50,586 bases of DNA. Source: Clavulina sp. PMI_390. Taxonomy: Eukaryota; Basidiomycota; Agaricomycetes; Cantharellales; Hydnaceae. The position numbers and the translations under genes were made by a program. The notes below the pieces were generated by a model. It made no database searches and had not been told where the DNA came from. It worked only from the letters and a program-made list of their open reading frames with translations. The stretch lies in contig WIDE01000131.1 in assembly GCA_015039315.1 (NCBI GenBank), positions 25,776 through 76,361 on the forward strand, in the 5' to 3' direction. Every line of letters starts with the position of its first letter. Position 1 is the stretch's first letter. Of the stretch, positions 32,288 to 44,026 are shown piece after piece.

Positions 32288-35214
32288 ATGCTCGGTGGTG
32301 ACGAAGACCGACTGCGGCAGGCCGTCAAAGGTGCGTTTAATGATACTGAGTAGACCCACATGCTCACTAGCGCCCTTCATGGTCATCGGGTGGTTGTTGG
32401 ACTTGGCTCTTGTGCAGACGACAATCTCTTCCTCGTTCGGCGCATCCTCGCCCGCGTCCCAGACATCCGCAACCCAGACCCAGCGTCGCCATACTACACT
32501 TCTCTAGCATGGGCCGCTGCCTGTGTCCATGAGGAGATATTCAATTATCTCCTCGACAGCGGGCACGATGACGATGATCTCTCCAAGGTGAGCACCAGAC
32601 ATGACATGAACACCGACGATGTCCAACCCTCTATGCTACGACCGTGCTCACACGCACACGACGTTCCTGAACACTGCAGGACGCGGAAAGCAACACGATC
32701 CTCTGTCTGCTGGCAGCCGTGTCGCCCAACCAACCGAACCCATGGTCCTGCTCGACCGCCCCGCAGGATCAGCACGAGACCCGCGGCGCGCTCGTGCGCA
32801 TGGCGCGGGCGTATCACGCGCGGTATCCATTCCTCGTCGACTGGACAAACTTTCGAGGCAAAACACCGTTGCACATTGCGTCCATCACCGGAAACGATGG
32901 CATTGCCGAGGTCAGCCATCCGCGCGGCCATACGAGCTGTCATCTCCACCCACTCCCTCCGATCCGTGCGCTCATTTTGCATGCTCTTATTTTAGCTTCT
33001 CTGTCACTCTGGTGCCGACCTCGATCTCACTGACGAGGAGGGCAACAGTCCCTTGCACTAGTGAGTTGAGCCTTTACTGCCAAGCACTGCATCTGTTGAG
33101 AGTTGAAAAAATTGATTCCGCCTTTCTTCCAGCGCAAGCTCATGGGGCCACATCAAAGTATGTCCACTGACGTACAACTCTAGGCTTCGACTGTTTTACT
33201 CAACATCCCGTCTTCCTTTTAGATTGTCCAAATTCTCATTGAGCGAGGATGCAACTATTCCATACGTAATAACGAGGGTTCGACTCCTTCAGATGTTGCT
33301 TATTCGTATGCTTCTTTAATTCTTGAGCTCTCTCTCCTGCCTTATCAGGCCACTAACTTCTCGCCTCCACAGGAGCAATACGATGCAGAGTCTACAGGGC
33401 TTTGCCCAACAACAGTTCGAATCAAACAAGGTACCGTACCATCATCCGCATATATCGTGCAACACATTTCCAATTTGTGCCTGACCCCGCATCATCTTAT
33501 CCAACAGAAATCACGCCAGCTCATTTGGGCTGAAGCTGCTACCCGTGGTGCGGAGTTGAGAAAACCGGGGCAGGGATCGACAGAATTCCTTAACCTGAAC
33601 CACTCGACATCTCTCCTGAGTCTAAACCGCTTACGAAGTGGCTCGGGCACTTCGGAGAGCACCACAGATTACGAAACTGGTGCATCACTCTCAAGTACCA
33701 GCGGACTCTCTCGCCCACCCAATCGACCACACCAAGGCTCACTCTCCTCCACCCAAACAAAATCCTCCTCCCGCCCCTCAAACGCCTCTGACTCTGCCTC
33801 ATCCCACTACGGCTATAACACGAACCATACCACTCCCCAGCAGGTCTCTCGGTCATCTACTCCCCAGCATGCTAATACCTCCCCAACCCGCTCTCGCTTC
33901 CCATTTATCACCAAGCCCGTCCCTCCACCCAAAGACCTCTCAGCCTCCACCTCGGCCATCCTTCCATCAAAACAAGAGGCATTATCGTCCAATCACCGCC
34001 AAATTAACCCCTCCCGATCCATGCAACAGCTCTCTACCGCCAACCTGGGCTCAACTGGGCAACCCCCTTTATCACCACCTGATTCGGCTGGTGGGAGACG
34101 GCAACAGTCTATCGACATTTCTCCTATCACGTCGAGGATGCGCCAGCGTGACGCAGATGCCCAGGCCCAATTCATGACTGCGCTGTCTGCGTCGGTCTCT
34201 GCGGGCTCTGTGCTGGGTGGCCAGCCCTCATCTCGCTCTGGCACGCCTACTGGTGGACCAGCGTTCAACCCTAATAATATAAACGCGATCCCAGTAGGGG
34301 CAGATAAGCCCTCCCATCGGTTCATGCGGAATCTGTTGAGGCCGAGCGCATCTGCTGCTGTGCTCCGAACGACTCCCCCACCTCCAGATAGTGAGGATGT
34401 GAATGGGGAGTTGACGAGCACGAGTCTTGTGGAGACACCGAGTACGCCGATTGCGAGGGTTCGAGATGTCCTTGGTGGTGGGGGAGCAGGAATGAGAATG
34501 GAAGAGACGCCTCCGACGCCTACGCCTAGCACTGAGCCGCGCATGAGAAGCACGACGTGGGACACACCCACCGGTTCTCCATCAGCCGGTCAGCAATATT
34601 ATGCAGCGGCATCGGGAGCAGGACCTTCTCCGAATGGTGCGAGGCCGTCGGCGGGAAGTCGTAGTGGAAGTGGAGGTGGGAGGGGCCAGCAGAATGGAAC
34701 GAGCTTTGCTCAACAGCAGCAGCTAGACTCGAAGCCTCTCCCTCCCATCCGACCAGGAGCCGTCTCGCCTCCTCGATCCATGCGCCCGAACGGAGCAGGT
34801 GGAGCAGCAAGCGTGATGATGGGCCCTAGTTTGAGCTCGTCCAGTACGACTTCTACGAATACGAATACTGGGACGAGCGCGAGTACGAGCCCGAACTATT
34901 ATGGGACTGGCGCTCGGAGCATGAATTGGCCTGCTCCTCCTCCGTCTTCGAATAGTGGGCATGGGCACGGTGGTGGTGCTGGGGCGTTTGGATCGCATAT
35001 GCCTGCTGTGAGGTCGAATTCCAACTCTACGGAACGCGCTGGTCCCACTGTGAATGGGAATGCAAGTCGGCCTCCGCGCAGTGGGTCGGGTCATGCGTCC
35101 AGGTCTGCGTCTGCGTCTGGGTATGATCCGCAGCAGCAGCAAATGCGAATGCAGGCGTCGTCCCCCGAGAATATCAATTTCCAGACGTACCAGAGGGGCG
35201 GCTCGAGAGTCTGA
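32288..35214 (+). CDS. Ankyrin-repeat protein, Avo2-like (possible TORC2 subunit)
   Basis: Eight exons, all phases consistent: 32288-32330, 32418-32587, 32680-32910, 32996-33060, 33133-33157 (25-bp micro-exon), 33223-33305, 33373-33430 and 33508-35214, giving 793 residues. The start MLGGDEDRLRQAVKDDNLFL is followed by ankyrin repeats (SLAWAAACVHEEIFNYLLDSG; GKTPLHIASITGNDGIAELL; GNSPLHYASSWGHIKIVQIL). The remaining ~570 residues are a disordered Ser/Pro/Gly-rich tail. N-terminal ankyrins beginning LRxAIxxGN and a low-complexity tail are also the layout of yeast Avo2, a non-essential TORC2 subunit. That assignment rests on layout only. The gene is divergent from NPC1, with 174 bp between the proposed starts. 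Confidence 0.78.
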
Positions 35215-36609
35215 GCGAAAACCAAACCCTTGTCTCATGCATTCCAGGCTAATCCCAAACAAATTGCCCTTTCCCCGACCATCCCCTACCCATAAACCTT
35301 TTCCAATCCCATCTTCTCCATCTCCCGCCATTCAACCATGCACATTCTTCCCTCCCCATCCATGCTCACAATACTTCCACCACATATCACAAATCACATC
35401 CATACACTTTCACATCCTTTTCCTCCTGTCTCTGTCGTCAAAATATGTCGCACGACCCGCCCCGAGTAATTCGCGAGAGAATTGCTTCTCTTCGCGTTTC
35501 AGCGCCGCTCGTCCTGCATTGTGTGTTATAACAAACTGTCGTTTCTCTCTCTCTCAAAATCCATGGTTTTTCGGTGCCTCAAGCTTCCATACTGTGTCCT
35601 TTTGTGCTTCGTCGGCCCTGAGGGGGCAAGGGCCTTTCTGGCTGGTCCAGAGCCCTTTATCTTGATTCGCTCGCTTTTTGCTTTTTTGACTTTTTCTTAG
35701 CATGGCGTTATGTGGTCCATCCGTGTACAGGGTGTATGCTATCTTGCTCCAGGTCCAACTCTGCTTCGTTGTATCACACGAGCCAATTTTTTAATTTGCA
35801 AGTTTTGAGGGTTTTTGTTCTGCGTCTGCGAGTGAAGCCAGCTTGTGTGACATCTATCCCTTCAGGGCCTTTACTGTCTTCTATCATCTTTTTGGCCCTC
35901 GTCGCGAGAGCTTCATCCACTACTTCTGGGTGAGAGCGAATGCTGCATAGCGGACAGTTTGATATCGCTTTGATCAGATACGATCATCTATTATTATAAC
36001 TAGCTGGTCTGCTGATGTGAACCCGTTTGGACCTGGCAGATTTGCTAGTCCTATCCTATACCACTCCGAACTGCACACGAAGAATGGTAGAGAATTTGAC
36101 TCTAATCAAAAGTGTCACCTCGCAAATTGGCTGCTATCTTTCACTGTTGGTCAAAGCGTGTCAATCACTTTCTCAGATTCGCGAATCGCGGTGGGGAGCT
36201 AGGTTCTACAGAGGTACATGATTGCTCCAACATCTCTTACTTAGGCCGGCTGCGCTAGCAGGAGGTACTTCAAATTAGGGGCCTACTCAGCAAAGAAACA
36301 GACCCATTCCAGGGGGGTTGGAGCGCCGAAATTTCATTCCTTGGCCTTTTCATGTCGTCTTGGCGCAGGAGTCAGGATATTTTCTGCTCTGCAAGGCGCA
36401 CAGAATGCTGAGCTGGCGTAAGTGTGTTCGACATCACAAAAAAGTGGTGCCGCGCCAGCGCGACATCAACACATACCAACAAAGCCGCAGCCCCTTTAGT
36501 TAACTCTCAAGAATAGCAGACCGCTATTGCCCATAACACGCGGTAATAGGAACGTTAGATATTGCCCCTGCGCGGAAATTAGGTATAAGATGTCCTCAAG
36601 TCTGACCTG
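35215..36609. other. 3' flank and intergenic, pyrimidine-rich
   Basis: Strongly C/T-rich from about 35250 to 35450, typical of a fungal 3' untranslated region following the ankyrin gene. The open frames overlapping it have low-complexity, non-conserved translations. No gene supported. Confidence 0.5.
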
Positions 36610-39039
36610 ATGTTTCAATATCGACTAACCCACCTTGCCAACGAACCCCCTTTCGCTATGGCTGGCTCTCCTCTTGACACTAACTACAGAGCAGGCGCAG
36701 AGACACCTGCACTTATTCGTCCCACTAATACAGATAACGCTTACCGGAGCGGCCAACTAAGCGGGTCTCGCCAAAGCATGCGAGATGAACTGCAAGTGAT
36801 CGGGAACCTCGAGTTCTCCAGCATGGCTGAATGGATCATCCCCAAAGAGTTTTGGAGCAAGGATGTTTCAGCAGTCCTTGATAAACTCATCTCAGACGAC
36901 AAGTTCTCATATGAAACTGGCTGGAAAAACTTCAGTCCATCAACCAGTACATTAACTGAACCAAAGTTCTTTGAAAAAGAACTTCCGAATCTCGTGGAGG
37001 GCATCCTAAATGCAAATAGGGCAAATTCGAATGCGAGCGTGAACGCAACCCGCAAGTTTATCGCGAGGGGTTCGCAAGCGCCTCGAAACCCTCGCGATAA
37101 CTCGTCTAAACCCGATGCCTATTTTTACCTTGCCGGTGGAATCGTGAACGATTGGGATGATATATCATGCCCATGGGAGCTCAAAAAAGAGGATTCTAAA
37201 GCCTTGCAAGAAGACGTTCGTCCTTCATCTGTACCCGTGGTATGCAGACGTTGAACTGACCATTCTTTTCCTTAGAATGGGATCAAGATCCTGTGGTCCA
37301 TGCACCATATCATGCGAGCCGACCCACGTCGTCGCTTCGTACTAGGAGTCACACTTGAGAACCTGAGTCTGAGGCTGTGGTACTCCGACAAATCATCACT
37401 TATGTTCTCAAAAGCTTTTAATATCGCCGAGGTGACGACTCCGTTTGAGTTGAAAGTCTTTATATATGCGACTCATATATAACTACTCTCATAGAACCCT
37501 AATTGGCTTATAAAACTAATCACTGCTCTAGGAGAGTGTAGTCTCACGGACATTGGCTTTGACCTCACCATCAGAAAGCAGTCTCGTGTCGGTCTTGAGA
37601 AAAAAGATATTTCGGTCTATCAAATCGATGTATATGATTCGATGGGCAACTTTCGCACCTTTCAGACCTGCGGGCTACTCAGTGATGTGGGTGCGGAGGC
37701 ATTCATTGGTCGAGGTACCCGTGTGTGGAAAGTGCAGGAAGTAGTCAATAAAGAAGTCGTCACCTCCAAAACAATGGTTCTCAAGGACTGTTGGGTGAAT
37801 GATGATCGGCCTCGAGAGGGAGAAATCTTGCGTACAGTTCGTCAAGATATTAAAAACGCAGGTCGCGAAACAGACTTGAAACATTTCCTTTCCGTTCTCA
37901 CTGATGGAGACGTACTATGTGGCGCATCCAAGGACATCACTCCTTCTAGTCGCATATCCTCTACAACTCCTTTCACGCTCAAGCCCATTGGTGAGGTTGC
38001 TGTGGCATATGGTGATAAGGATCCCAAGCCGCTCGATCCCAACAAATTCAATGTGCCTAACCAAGGTGGTGGGGTGGGTGCGCAACCAGTCACAGTAGAA
38101 ATCGAACCCGAGGGCCATTTCGCTTCGCCTGATGGTATTGAGCCAAGGCAGCACTATCGTATTGTTTTCGAGGAAGAAGGGGAAGTAGTTCGAAATATGC
38201 ATAGCCGTCGAAAAATGTTCAGAGCTATTCAAGGCGCTTTCCAAGGTACTCCTACCGTTGATAAACCGGTGGCTCTTCGGTAAACTTACTCGAAATTCCC
38301 GCAGCCCTTAGTGCCCTACATTCGATCGGCTATGTTCACCGTGATATCAGTAGTGGAAATGTGCTGCTCGTCACCGATAAAGATGAAAATGAGTTCGGTG
38401 TGCTTTTGGACCTTGAATATGCAATGAAACCCGGCACAAACCGACCAGGTCCACATGCGGCCCGGACAGGCACTGCTCATTTCTTGGCATGCGAAGTTGC
38501 AGAACACAAATATCTTTTCATCCCTGACTCGTTCAAGGATGATGACGATGGCTGTGATGCACTTGTCGCAATGAGGTTCCACTATAATCCGCTCCACGGT
38601 ATGTGCCTCACGTTTCAATTCTAAGTAATATTTCTTCTGTTAGTTGACAAGTATTATAGATGTGGAAAGCATGTGGTGGCTCTGTGTGTGGTGCGTCACG
38701 GCATTTGATGAGAGACCTAAGGAGGTTACCAATGCCCACAGAGGACAGCTTGCTAGAAAGCTGTTCCCTGGCAATAAAGAAGGGTTCGATGCAAGGTTCA
38801 AAGTGCTAGCGACAGCCTCTCTTAAATTTGAAGCTGGCATTTTCCCCTTACCGGATGTTGTTAGATCTCTTGGGAAGTGGGGGAGAGAACTTGTCAGATC
38901 ATACAACACGGCTATGGATAAACCTGGTAACATTGACTCTGAGTCACTCAAGGGGATCGCCGAACTTCACTCTGAATTCCTCAAAGATCTCATTGACCGG
39001 CAGGAGATCAATGATACCCATGTGTCTTACATTTTGTAG
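36610..39039 (+). CDS. Fungal-type (FunK1) protein kinase
   Basis: Member of the FunK1 kinase family expanded in multicellular basidiomycetes. Exons: 36610-37215, 37276-37431, about 37537-38245, 38305-38598 and 38660-39039; product about 710 residues. The N-terminal half matches the FunK1 region preceding the kinase lobe (NGIKILWSMHHIMRADPRRR). Kinase motifs: GRGTRVWKV (nucleotide loop), TMVLKDCW (Lys), GYVHRDISSGNVLL (catalytic loop) and LLDLEYAM (DLE in place of DFG, usual in this family), then HDVESMWWLCVWCV. The start could be 36658. The junction after 37431 is not clean: donor gtgacg fits phase 0, but the best acceptor (gctctag, 37531) leaves the wrong phase; ggagag|TGT at 37537 restores it. 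This may hide a small exon or a lesion. Confidence 0.82.
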
Positions 39040-39986
39040 CTGTATATACTCGGCCCCAAGTCGTCAGCATAAGAATTCAGTGTATCTGAGATGTTTCTCT
39101 TGTTCAAGTTGCTTTTTCGTGCAATATGATGCATAACGTTAGAGATGAGATATCTATTGGAGATTGGACAAGTGTGGAAGGCGTAGAGATGCAAAACACC
39201 AGGTACTAGACTAGGGGTAGGCTCATGGCGTACATGTACCAAAATGTGAGGGAACCCACTCCTTACGACTTGACACCGAGTGGAGCTTATGAACAAACAA
39301 TTGAACATGGCTCGAACCCCGTGCACCGAAACTGCTGTCAGTGGCTAAAAAGGCTAGTGAAATCCTCCTCAATTAATGCTCTAATATGGTTACTTGAGAT
39401 ATAGCTGCGATTTTCGCCCTCATACTCACACTATTCTCAATCGTTTACGATTGATCAGACTCTCAGAGTGGGATTCTCGAATACTACGAATTGATCGCTG
39501 CTTGGACAAGCCGTCGGGCTCGCCGTTGGAGATACCGTGATCAGCAACGCCGGCTACGGCTCCATAATGGCTCGAGTAAACGTAAATCAGCGGAACCAGT
39601 TTATGACCATTGGGGTTACGGAATCGATTCCTTCAGTGGAAAATGCTGTGGTGTGTTCTGTTCTATCAGCTCGGTACCGCGCGGGCCAATATGTCTAAGC
39701 AAACGCCAGCTCGTCTATTTTCTCGGCCTCGAGAAAATGATCGTTGTGATAAACTCTCCCATTAGTGGGAATGGTACCTAGTGGTGCAGCAATCCAGAAT
39801 TCACGCGTAGAACGTCATTTCGCGCGGAAAATATTAGCGCATTCTCAACGATCAACTGCATGACGCTTTCTAGCGCGCCCGCTATCCACACCATTGCAAT
39901 TCTTTGCATGTTGAGTGGCTTACCGCCTGCGTATGTACTTATTCTCCACGCGCACGATGAATCACACAATATATTTGAAGTGTACT
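39040..39986. other. Intergenic, nothing firmly supported
   Basis: No exon structure could be built. A ~50-codon open stretch near 39520-39690 on the plus strand has a faint dehydrogenase-like phrase but no continuation. The region ends at the miniature transposon. Confidence 0.4.
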
Positions 39987-39988
39987 TA

Positions 39989-40351
39989 CAGCTGGCTGCA
40001 AAACTCAGTGCACCCCAACTATTTTACAAGCCCCACTTTTTGACAGCGCACGAGCGCGAACACAGTCACAGCCGCACATTACCGTGCAGTGATGTTGTTT
40101 TCCATACCCATTGACACATGTCTCATCAAAGATTTTGCTGGGCAATGGTGTTGTTTTATCACTTTAGGGAACAACCGCGGCTGGACCGTGGCATCAAAAC
40201 AGGATCGGTTCCACTAATTCCACGGATTACAGAGGGGCGAAAGTTAGGAACCTCTAGCGAACGAGCGGGTGTGACAACGTCAGCGCGGGAGACGCCTGTC
40301 AAAGTGGGGCTTGTAAAACATTTAGGGTGCACTGAGTTCTGCAGCTAGCTG
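39989..40351. mobile_element. Miniature inverted-repeat transposon with TA flanks
   Basis: The left end (39989 onward) begins CAGCTGGCTGCAAAACTCAG and continues GTGCACCCCAAC...TTTTACAAGCCCCACTTT. The reverse complement of the right end begins CAGCTAGCTGCAGAACTCAG and continues GTGCACCCTAAA...TTTTACAAGCCCCACTTT. The arms are about 50 bp with roughly six mismatches and end at a shared GACAG. The dinucleotide TA flanks both sides (39987-39988 and 40352-40353), the target site duplication expected of Tc1/mariner-type elements. At 363 bp with no coding capacity it is non-autonomous. The arm mismatches suggest it is not a fresh insertion. Confidence 0.78.
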
Positions 40352-40353
40352 TA

Positions 40354-40785
40354 TGAGACACTACATGTGCCATATCATGAATCGGGTCACAGGTCACGTG
40401 GGGGTCGGGGGCTGGTATTAACTTCTATCAGAGAACTGGCCACTCCTAGCATTGCACTGCTTCAACCTCAGGAGAACTTCTGGTGTTTCTAGTGTTGGCG
40501 ATTTTGGTCAGTGCTGGTTAAGATCGGACTCCGAGCGCCAAGCTCATTTGATATCACGTAGGGCGGCTAAATTGTTCCCAATAGTGAGCGCGAGACGTGT
40601 CACAAATGGGCACAAAAGGCTAGATCATCACGTGACCGTTCTGTTCGTTCGTCAGAACCTCGAACAGACATCTCTCCAACTTTGAAGAAGTTCTCCAAAG
40701 ATCTCTCAGGGCGGCTCTAACTTTCTCAAATACACCCTATTCTTCCTCTGCCAACCATAAAAACTCCACCACGCTCTAAGTCGAC
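40354..40785. other. Upstream region of the RRM/RS gene
   Basis: Intergenic DNA between the miniature transposon and the RNPS1-like gene. Holds a TCACGTG at 40394-40400 and a TCACGTGA at 40628-40635. No gene seen. Confidence 0.45.
40628..40635. promoter_or_regulatory. TCACGTGA palindrome upstream of RNPS1-like gene
   Basis: Lies 151-158 bp before the start codon at 40786, with another CACGTG about 235 bp further upstream (TCACGTG, 40394-40400). Candidate bHLH/Cbf1-type site; inferred. Confidence 0.4.
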
Positions 40786-41973
40786 ATGTCAGACCGCGGA
40801 CGATCACGCTCTCCTCGCTCGCTCTCCATGTCCCCCGAGCCAGAGCGCAAGGAGAATGGGGACGCGATGAAAGTTGTGGTGATATCAAACTTGACGAGGA
40901 ACGTCATGGCGGAGCATTTGAAGACGGTCTTTGGGTTCTATGGGGAGATACGAAAAGTTGACTTGCCTACATACCGAACAAGTGAGTCGTCATTTTCTTA
41001 TAGTTTTCTCAGTGTCACGAATATGCTCGTGGAGTACGAATGAATGCTGATTGCTGTCTTCCCTTATGACTATTTTCTGCCGAACATGACGACTGACTTA
41101 CTCCCTCGACCTCCGAACATCATCTCGTCTCGTTACTTTCCAGCTGGACACAACAGAGGCAAAGCAGCGCTCGAATATTTCGATGGCTCCTCTGCCGCAA
41201 AAGCCGCCAAGCATATGGACGGTGGCCAGCTCGACGGCGAGATCCTCAACGTCGAGCTCTCAGACTTTCCTCTCCCTCCTACCCCACGCTCCTCTATTTC
41301 TCGCTCTCGCTCTCGTTCTCGAACGCCTCCACGACGAGGAGCAGTTAATAATTCTTCGCGGTACGGAGGAGGTGGAGGTAGGCGTGCGCGTTCACGATCA
41401 TTCACGCCGTCGAGGTCTCCTCCGCGCCGAAGAGGCACTGGAGGAGGGTATGGTGGTGCTCCTGCCCGCGGCGGTGCTGGTGGACGTAGTGGAAGAGGAG
41501 GATACGGTAATGGGGGCGGACGACGTTCGCGTAGCCCGCCGCCTCGTCGTGGTGCTGGTGGAGGCAATGCTGCCAGTGGAGGACGCAGGAGGTCGCCCGA
41601 CTATGGGCCCGACAACGGCAGGCGTTACAACAGTCCGCCTCGTCGCTATCGCGGGCGCTCTCGCAGCCGAAGCGCGTCATACAGCCGCTCGCGCTCTCCG
41701 CCTCCTCGACGTAACACTGGTGGTGGTGGAGGTGGCGGTGGACGAAGGAGGTCCCCGAGCTATGGAGATGCACGCAGTCGGAGCAGGAGCTACTCTCCTC
41801 GACGAAGCCGTACGCCAGACAGTCGTAGTCGCAGCCCCATGTCACGCTCGCGCAGCCGTAGCAGGTCGTACTCGAGGAGCTACTCGAGGAGCCCGAGGCG
41901 AAGCATGTCAGTTAGCAGAAGCCGAAGCCGAAGCCGAAGCCCTGCTGGAAGGAGAAGCCGCAGCCGTGATTGA
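40786..41973 (+). CDS. RNPS1-like RRM and RS-domain splicing factor
   Basis: Nuclear RNA-binding protein; in animals and plants RNPS1/SR45 link splicing to the exon junction complex. Exon 1 is 40786-40981 and exon 2 41144-41973, joined through a GT-AG intron; 341 residues. A short RS N-terminus (RSRSPRSLSMSPEPE) precedes one RRM at residues ~28-100: RNP2 VVVISNL, then HLKTVFGFYGEIRKVDLP, RNP1 GKAALEYF, then AKHMDGGQLDGEILNVEL. The HMDGGQ(I/L)DG phrase is characteristic of RNPS1. The remaining two thirds is an RS/Gly/Arg-rich tail (many SRSRSRSR and PPRR runs), including a (GAAGCC)n codon repeat near 41919-41942. The frame reads through the intron start, so exon 1 alone has its own stop at 41041-41043. 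The gene looks intact. Confidence 0.85.
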
Positions 41974-42278
41974 TTCGATAGCAAATCATATCAACAGCAC
42001 CAGTCAGAATTATCACAAAATCCAGACCTGCATTCTTGCTCGCTTTTATTTTTCTTGTAATTATGCTTCGTCCAGGCTACCTCCATATCGTGTACACTCC
42101 AAGTTTCCCTACGATCGAATTCTTGTGAATTTGGTTGGTGAAATGGTTCGCCAACCCTGAAGATCTTGGCGCTCTGTCTTTGCTGTTGGCCATCATCGGC
42201 GAGAGCAGCCCGTCGGTCAGCGTAACCCCCGGAGTTGGATCTGGTCGTTTCCTCACCACTACCACCACCACCACCACC

Positions 42279-43792
42279 ATGTCTACGCTCGTGCGCATCG
42301 TCGTGAGCGCAATAAGCCATGAATCCACTAGAGAGACGATAGCGGACCTTGCGCAGACTCTGGGGCCACCATACCATCTTGGAGCAATCTGTTTGGCGGG
42401 CGTGTTCTACACGTTCACATACATCGACCCCGTCACAAAAAAGTCTTCAATACCTGCAGCCAATACACTTCGAGCTGTTCTTGGGACTGCTGCTATCTAC
42501 TTCTTCTGGGATTTTGGCTTTGGACATTACCACAACTATGACGCACGTTTCTCTGTTCAGGTAAAGTCATACCTGCCTGTCTCCCAGCTCTATTCTCGCG
42601 TGCTCATCGAGGAATCTCTTATGCGCCGACCTAGTTATACCCTGGGATAGCGCCCATATCACTCTGGGGCATCATGCGCACGATTGACGCGTCTTTCGTG
42701 ACGCTCGTGGCAGAAGACGTGCCCCCTCGCTATGTGTCCCTCGCCACGAACGAAGTGCTGCCGATGCCAACAACAGTCTCGGCACGAGTCGCCTACTCCT
42801 TAGACCTCCTAACGACTATGCGAGGTATCAGCTGGTACTCTGACCGCCGATGGGACTTTACACCATCCTCCGTCATCGCTCTCCAAGCTCCACTGCGCAA
42901 GATGTCTCGTGCCCAATTTGCACGTTCGATGGCAGGATGGTGGATAACGTGGTATCTCATCGTAGACGTCGTCGACACGCTCGTCAAAGCTATCCCCGTC
43001 GACCCCCTATCGCAATACGGCATCAGCCAAGGCCTTTCACCATCACTGCAACTCGTCGCGACTGTGTGCCTCTGCATCTGGACACAAATGGCCCTGATTT
43101 GCGAGTTCATCCTGATGGCGTTCATCTTTGTGGGCGTGCTGGGCGTCTGTGCACCTCATTCGTGGGTGCCCATGTTTAATGCTCCCCTTGCGTCAGCGAG
43201 TCTGGCAGAGTTCTGGGGCAAGAGGTGGCATCATATCTTCAGGAGGTGCTTCGATCGGATGATGCTCCCTTTCATCCCCTTCTCTCCTCCTTCCAAGCCA
43301 ACTGCAAGCGCTAACGGGAATGGGAAGAGCCACGCGAACGGGAATGGCTCGTCGGAGTCGACCCCACTGCGTCCCCTCCCCACTAGCACCTCCAGCACCA
43401 CCTCTGCACTCATTCGAGCTACTGGTGCCTTTGCACTCTCTACACTCCTGCATCTCATCATCATGAACCGCATCCCTCCCTCACCCAAATACCCTGATCC
43501 CTACCAAGGGTTCTGGGACATCTCCATCCTCGCATTCTTCCTCGCACAACCCGTCGGGATCCTCCTCGACTCGCTCTTCACCTCCACCTTGTCCCCGAAA
43601 TCCCAGTCTTCCATTGGGTTCTCGAGGATATGGGCGTGGGCGTGGTTACTTTGGACGTCGAGGTGGTGGGCGGATGCGTGGATGAGGAAGGGCCTTTGGG
43701 ATTTAGGGGAGAAGCCGCTAGTATGGAGTCCGTTGCGGGGAATGTTGTGGGGAGACTGGACTGCTGATAGAGTTCCTCCACTGTTTTCCTAA
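42279..43792 (+). CDS. Wax-synthase-domain membrane acyltransferase
   Basis: Multi-pass membrane protein of the wax synthase family, relatives of which transfer acyl groups to alcohols or secondary metabolites in fungi. Exons 42279-42560 and 42635-43792; donor cag|gtaaag and acceptor gacctag|TTA keep phase and give 479 residues. Hydrophobic segments recur (HLGAICLAGVFYTF, AVLGTAAIYFFWDFGF, LVATVCLCIWTQMALI, ILMAFIFVGVLGVC). The family motif SLAEFWGKRWHHIFRR carries the presumed catalytic His near residue 305. A Ser/Asn/Gly-rich loop (NGNGKSHANGNGSS) follows. ATG 42135 is in frame upstream but would add a poly-Thr run encoded by the (ACC)n repeat at ~42258-42278, so 42279 is preferred. The substrate is unknown; no biosynthetic partner genes are adjacent. 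Confidence 0.8.
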
Positions 43793-44026
43793 TTCTGGAT
43801 GTCGATACGCAATACAGTAGAGAGATAATACTAGTCTTTACCCAGCTATAAGACAGCTGGCTGAGTGTTGCCTACTGATAATTCACCAGGCTCAACGGCA
43901 CACAACTTGGACTCAAAAAGATCAGAATGCTGAGTTGAAGAACGCGGGCGTTCGAATCAAATGAAGGGTTCAGATGATTATCATTACATAGTTTGTATCA
44001 AGAATGAAAGGGAAATGAACTATTGA

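Noticed and set aside
33590..34571. Minus-strand open frames opposite the ankyrin gene's last exon
   Set aside because: Shadows of low-complexity Ser/Pro/Gly coding sequence on the plus strand.
35054..35665. 203-codon plus-strand frame overlapping the end of the ankyrin gene
   Set aside because: It begins inside a confirmed exon in another frame and continues into pyrimidine-rich 3' flank; composition is not protein-like.
39491..39781. Possible short-chain dehydrogenase fragment (phrase like GDTVISNAGYGS)
   Set aside because: Only one short phrase fits; no Rossmann start, catalytic Tyr-Lys or neighbouring exons were found.
41133..41567. Long minus-strand open frame opposite the RS-domain gene, Pro/Arg-rich
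   Set aside because: It is the antisense shadow of Arg/Ser/Gly-rich codons of the RNPS1-like exon; it has no start context or family resemblance.
41919..41942. (GAAGCC)n repeat as a possible microsatellite of interest
   Set aside because: It encodes the SRSR run of the RS domain and is ordinary for such genes.
43930..43965. Sequence resembling a tRNA B box (GCGTTCGAATC)
   Set aside because: No matching A box, acceptor stem or cloverleaf could be drawn around it.
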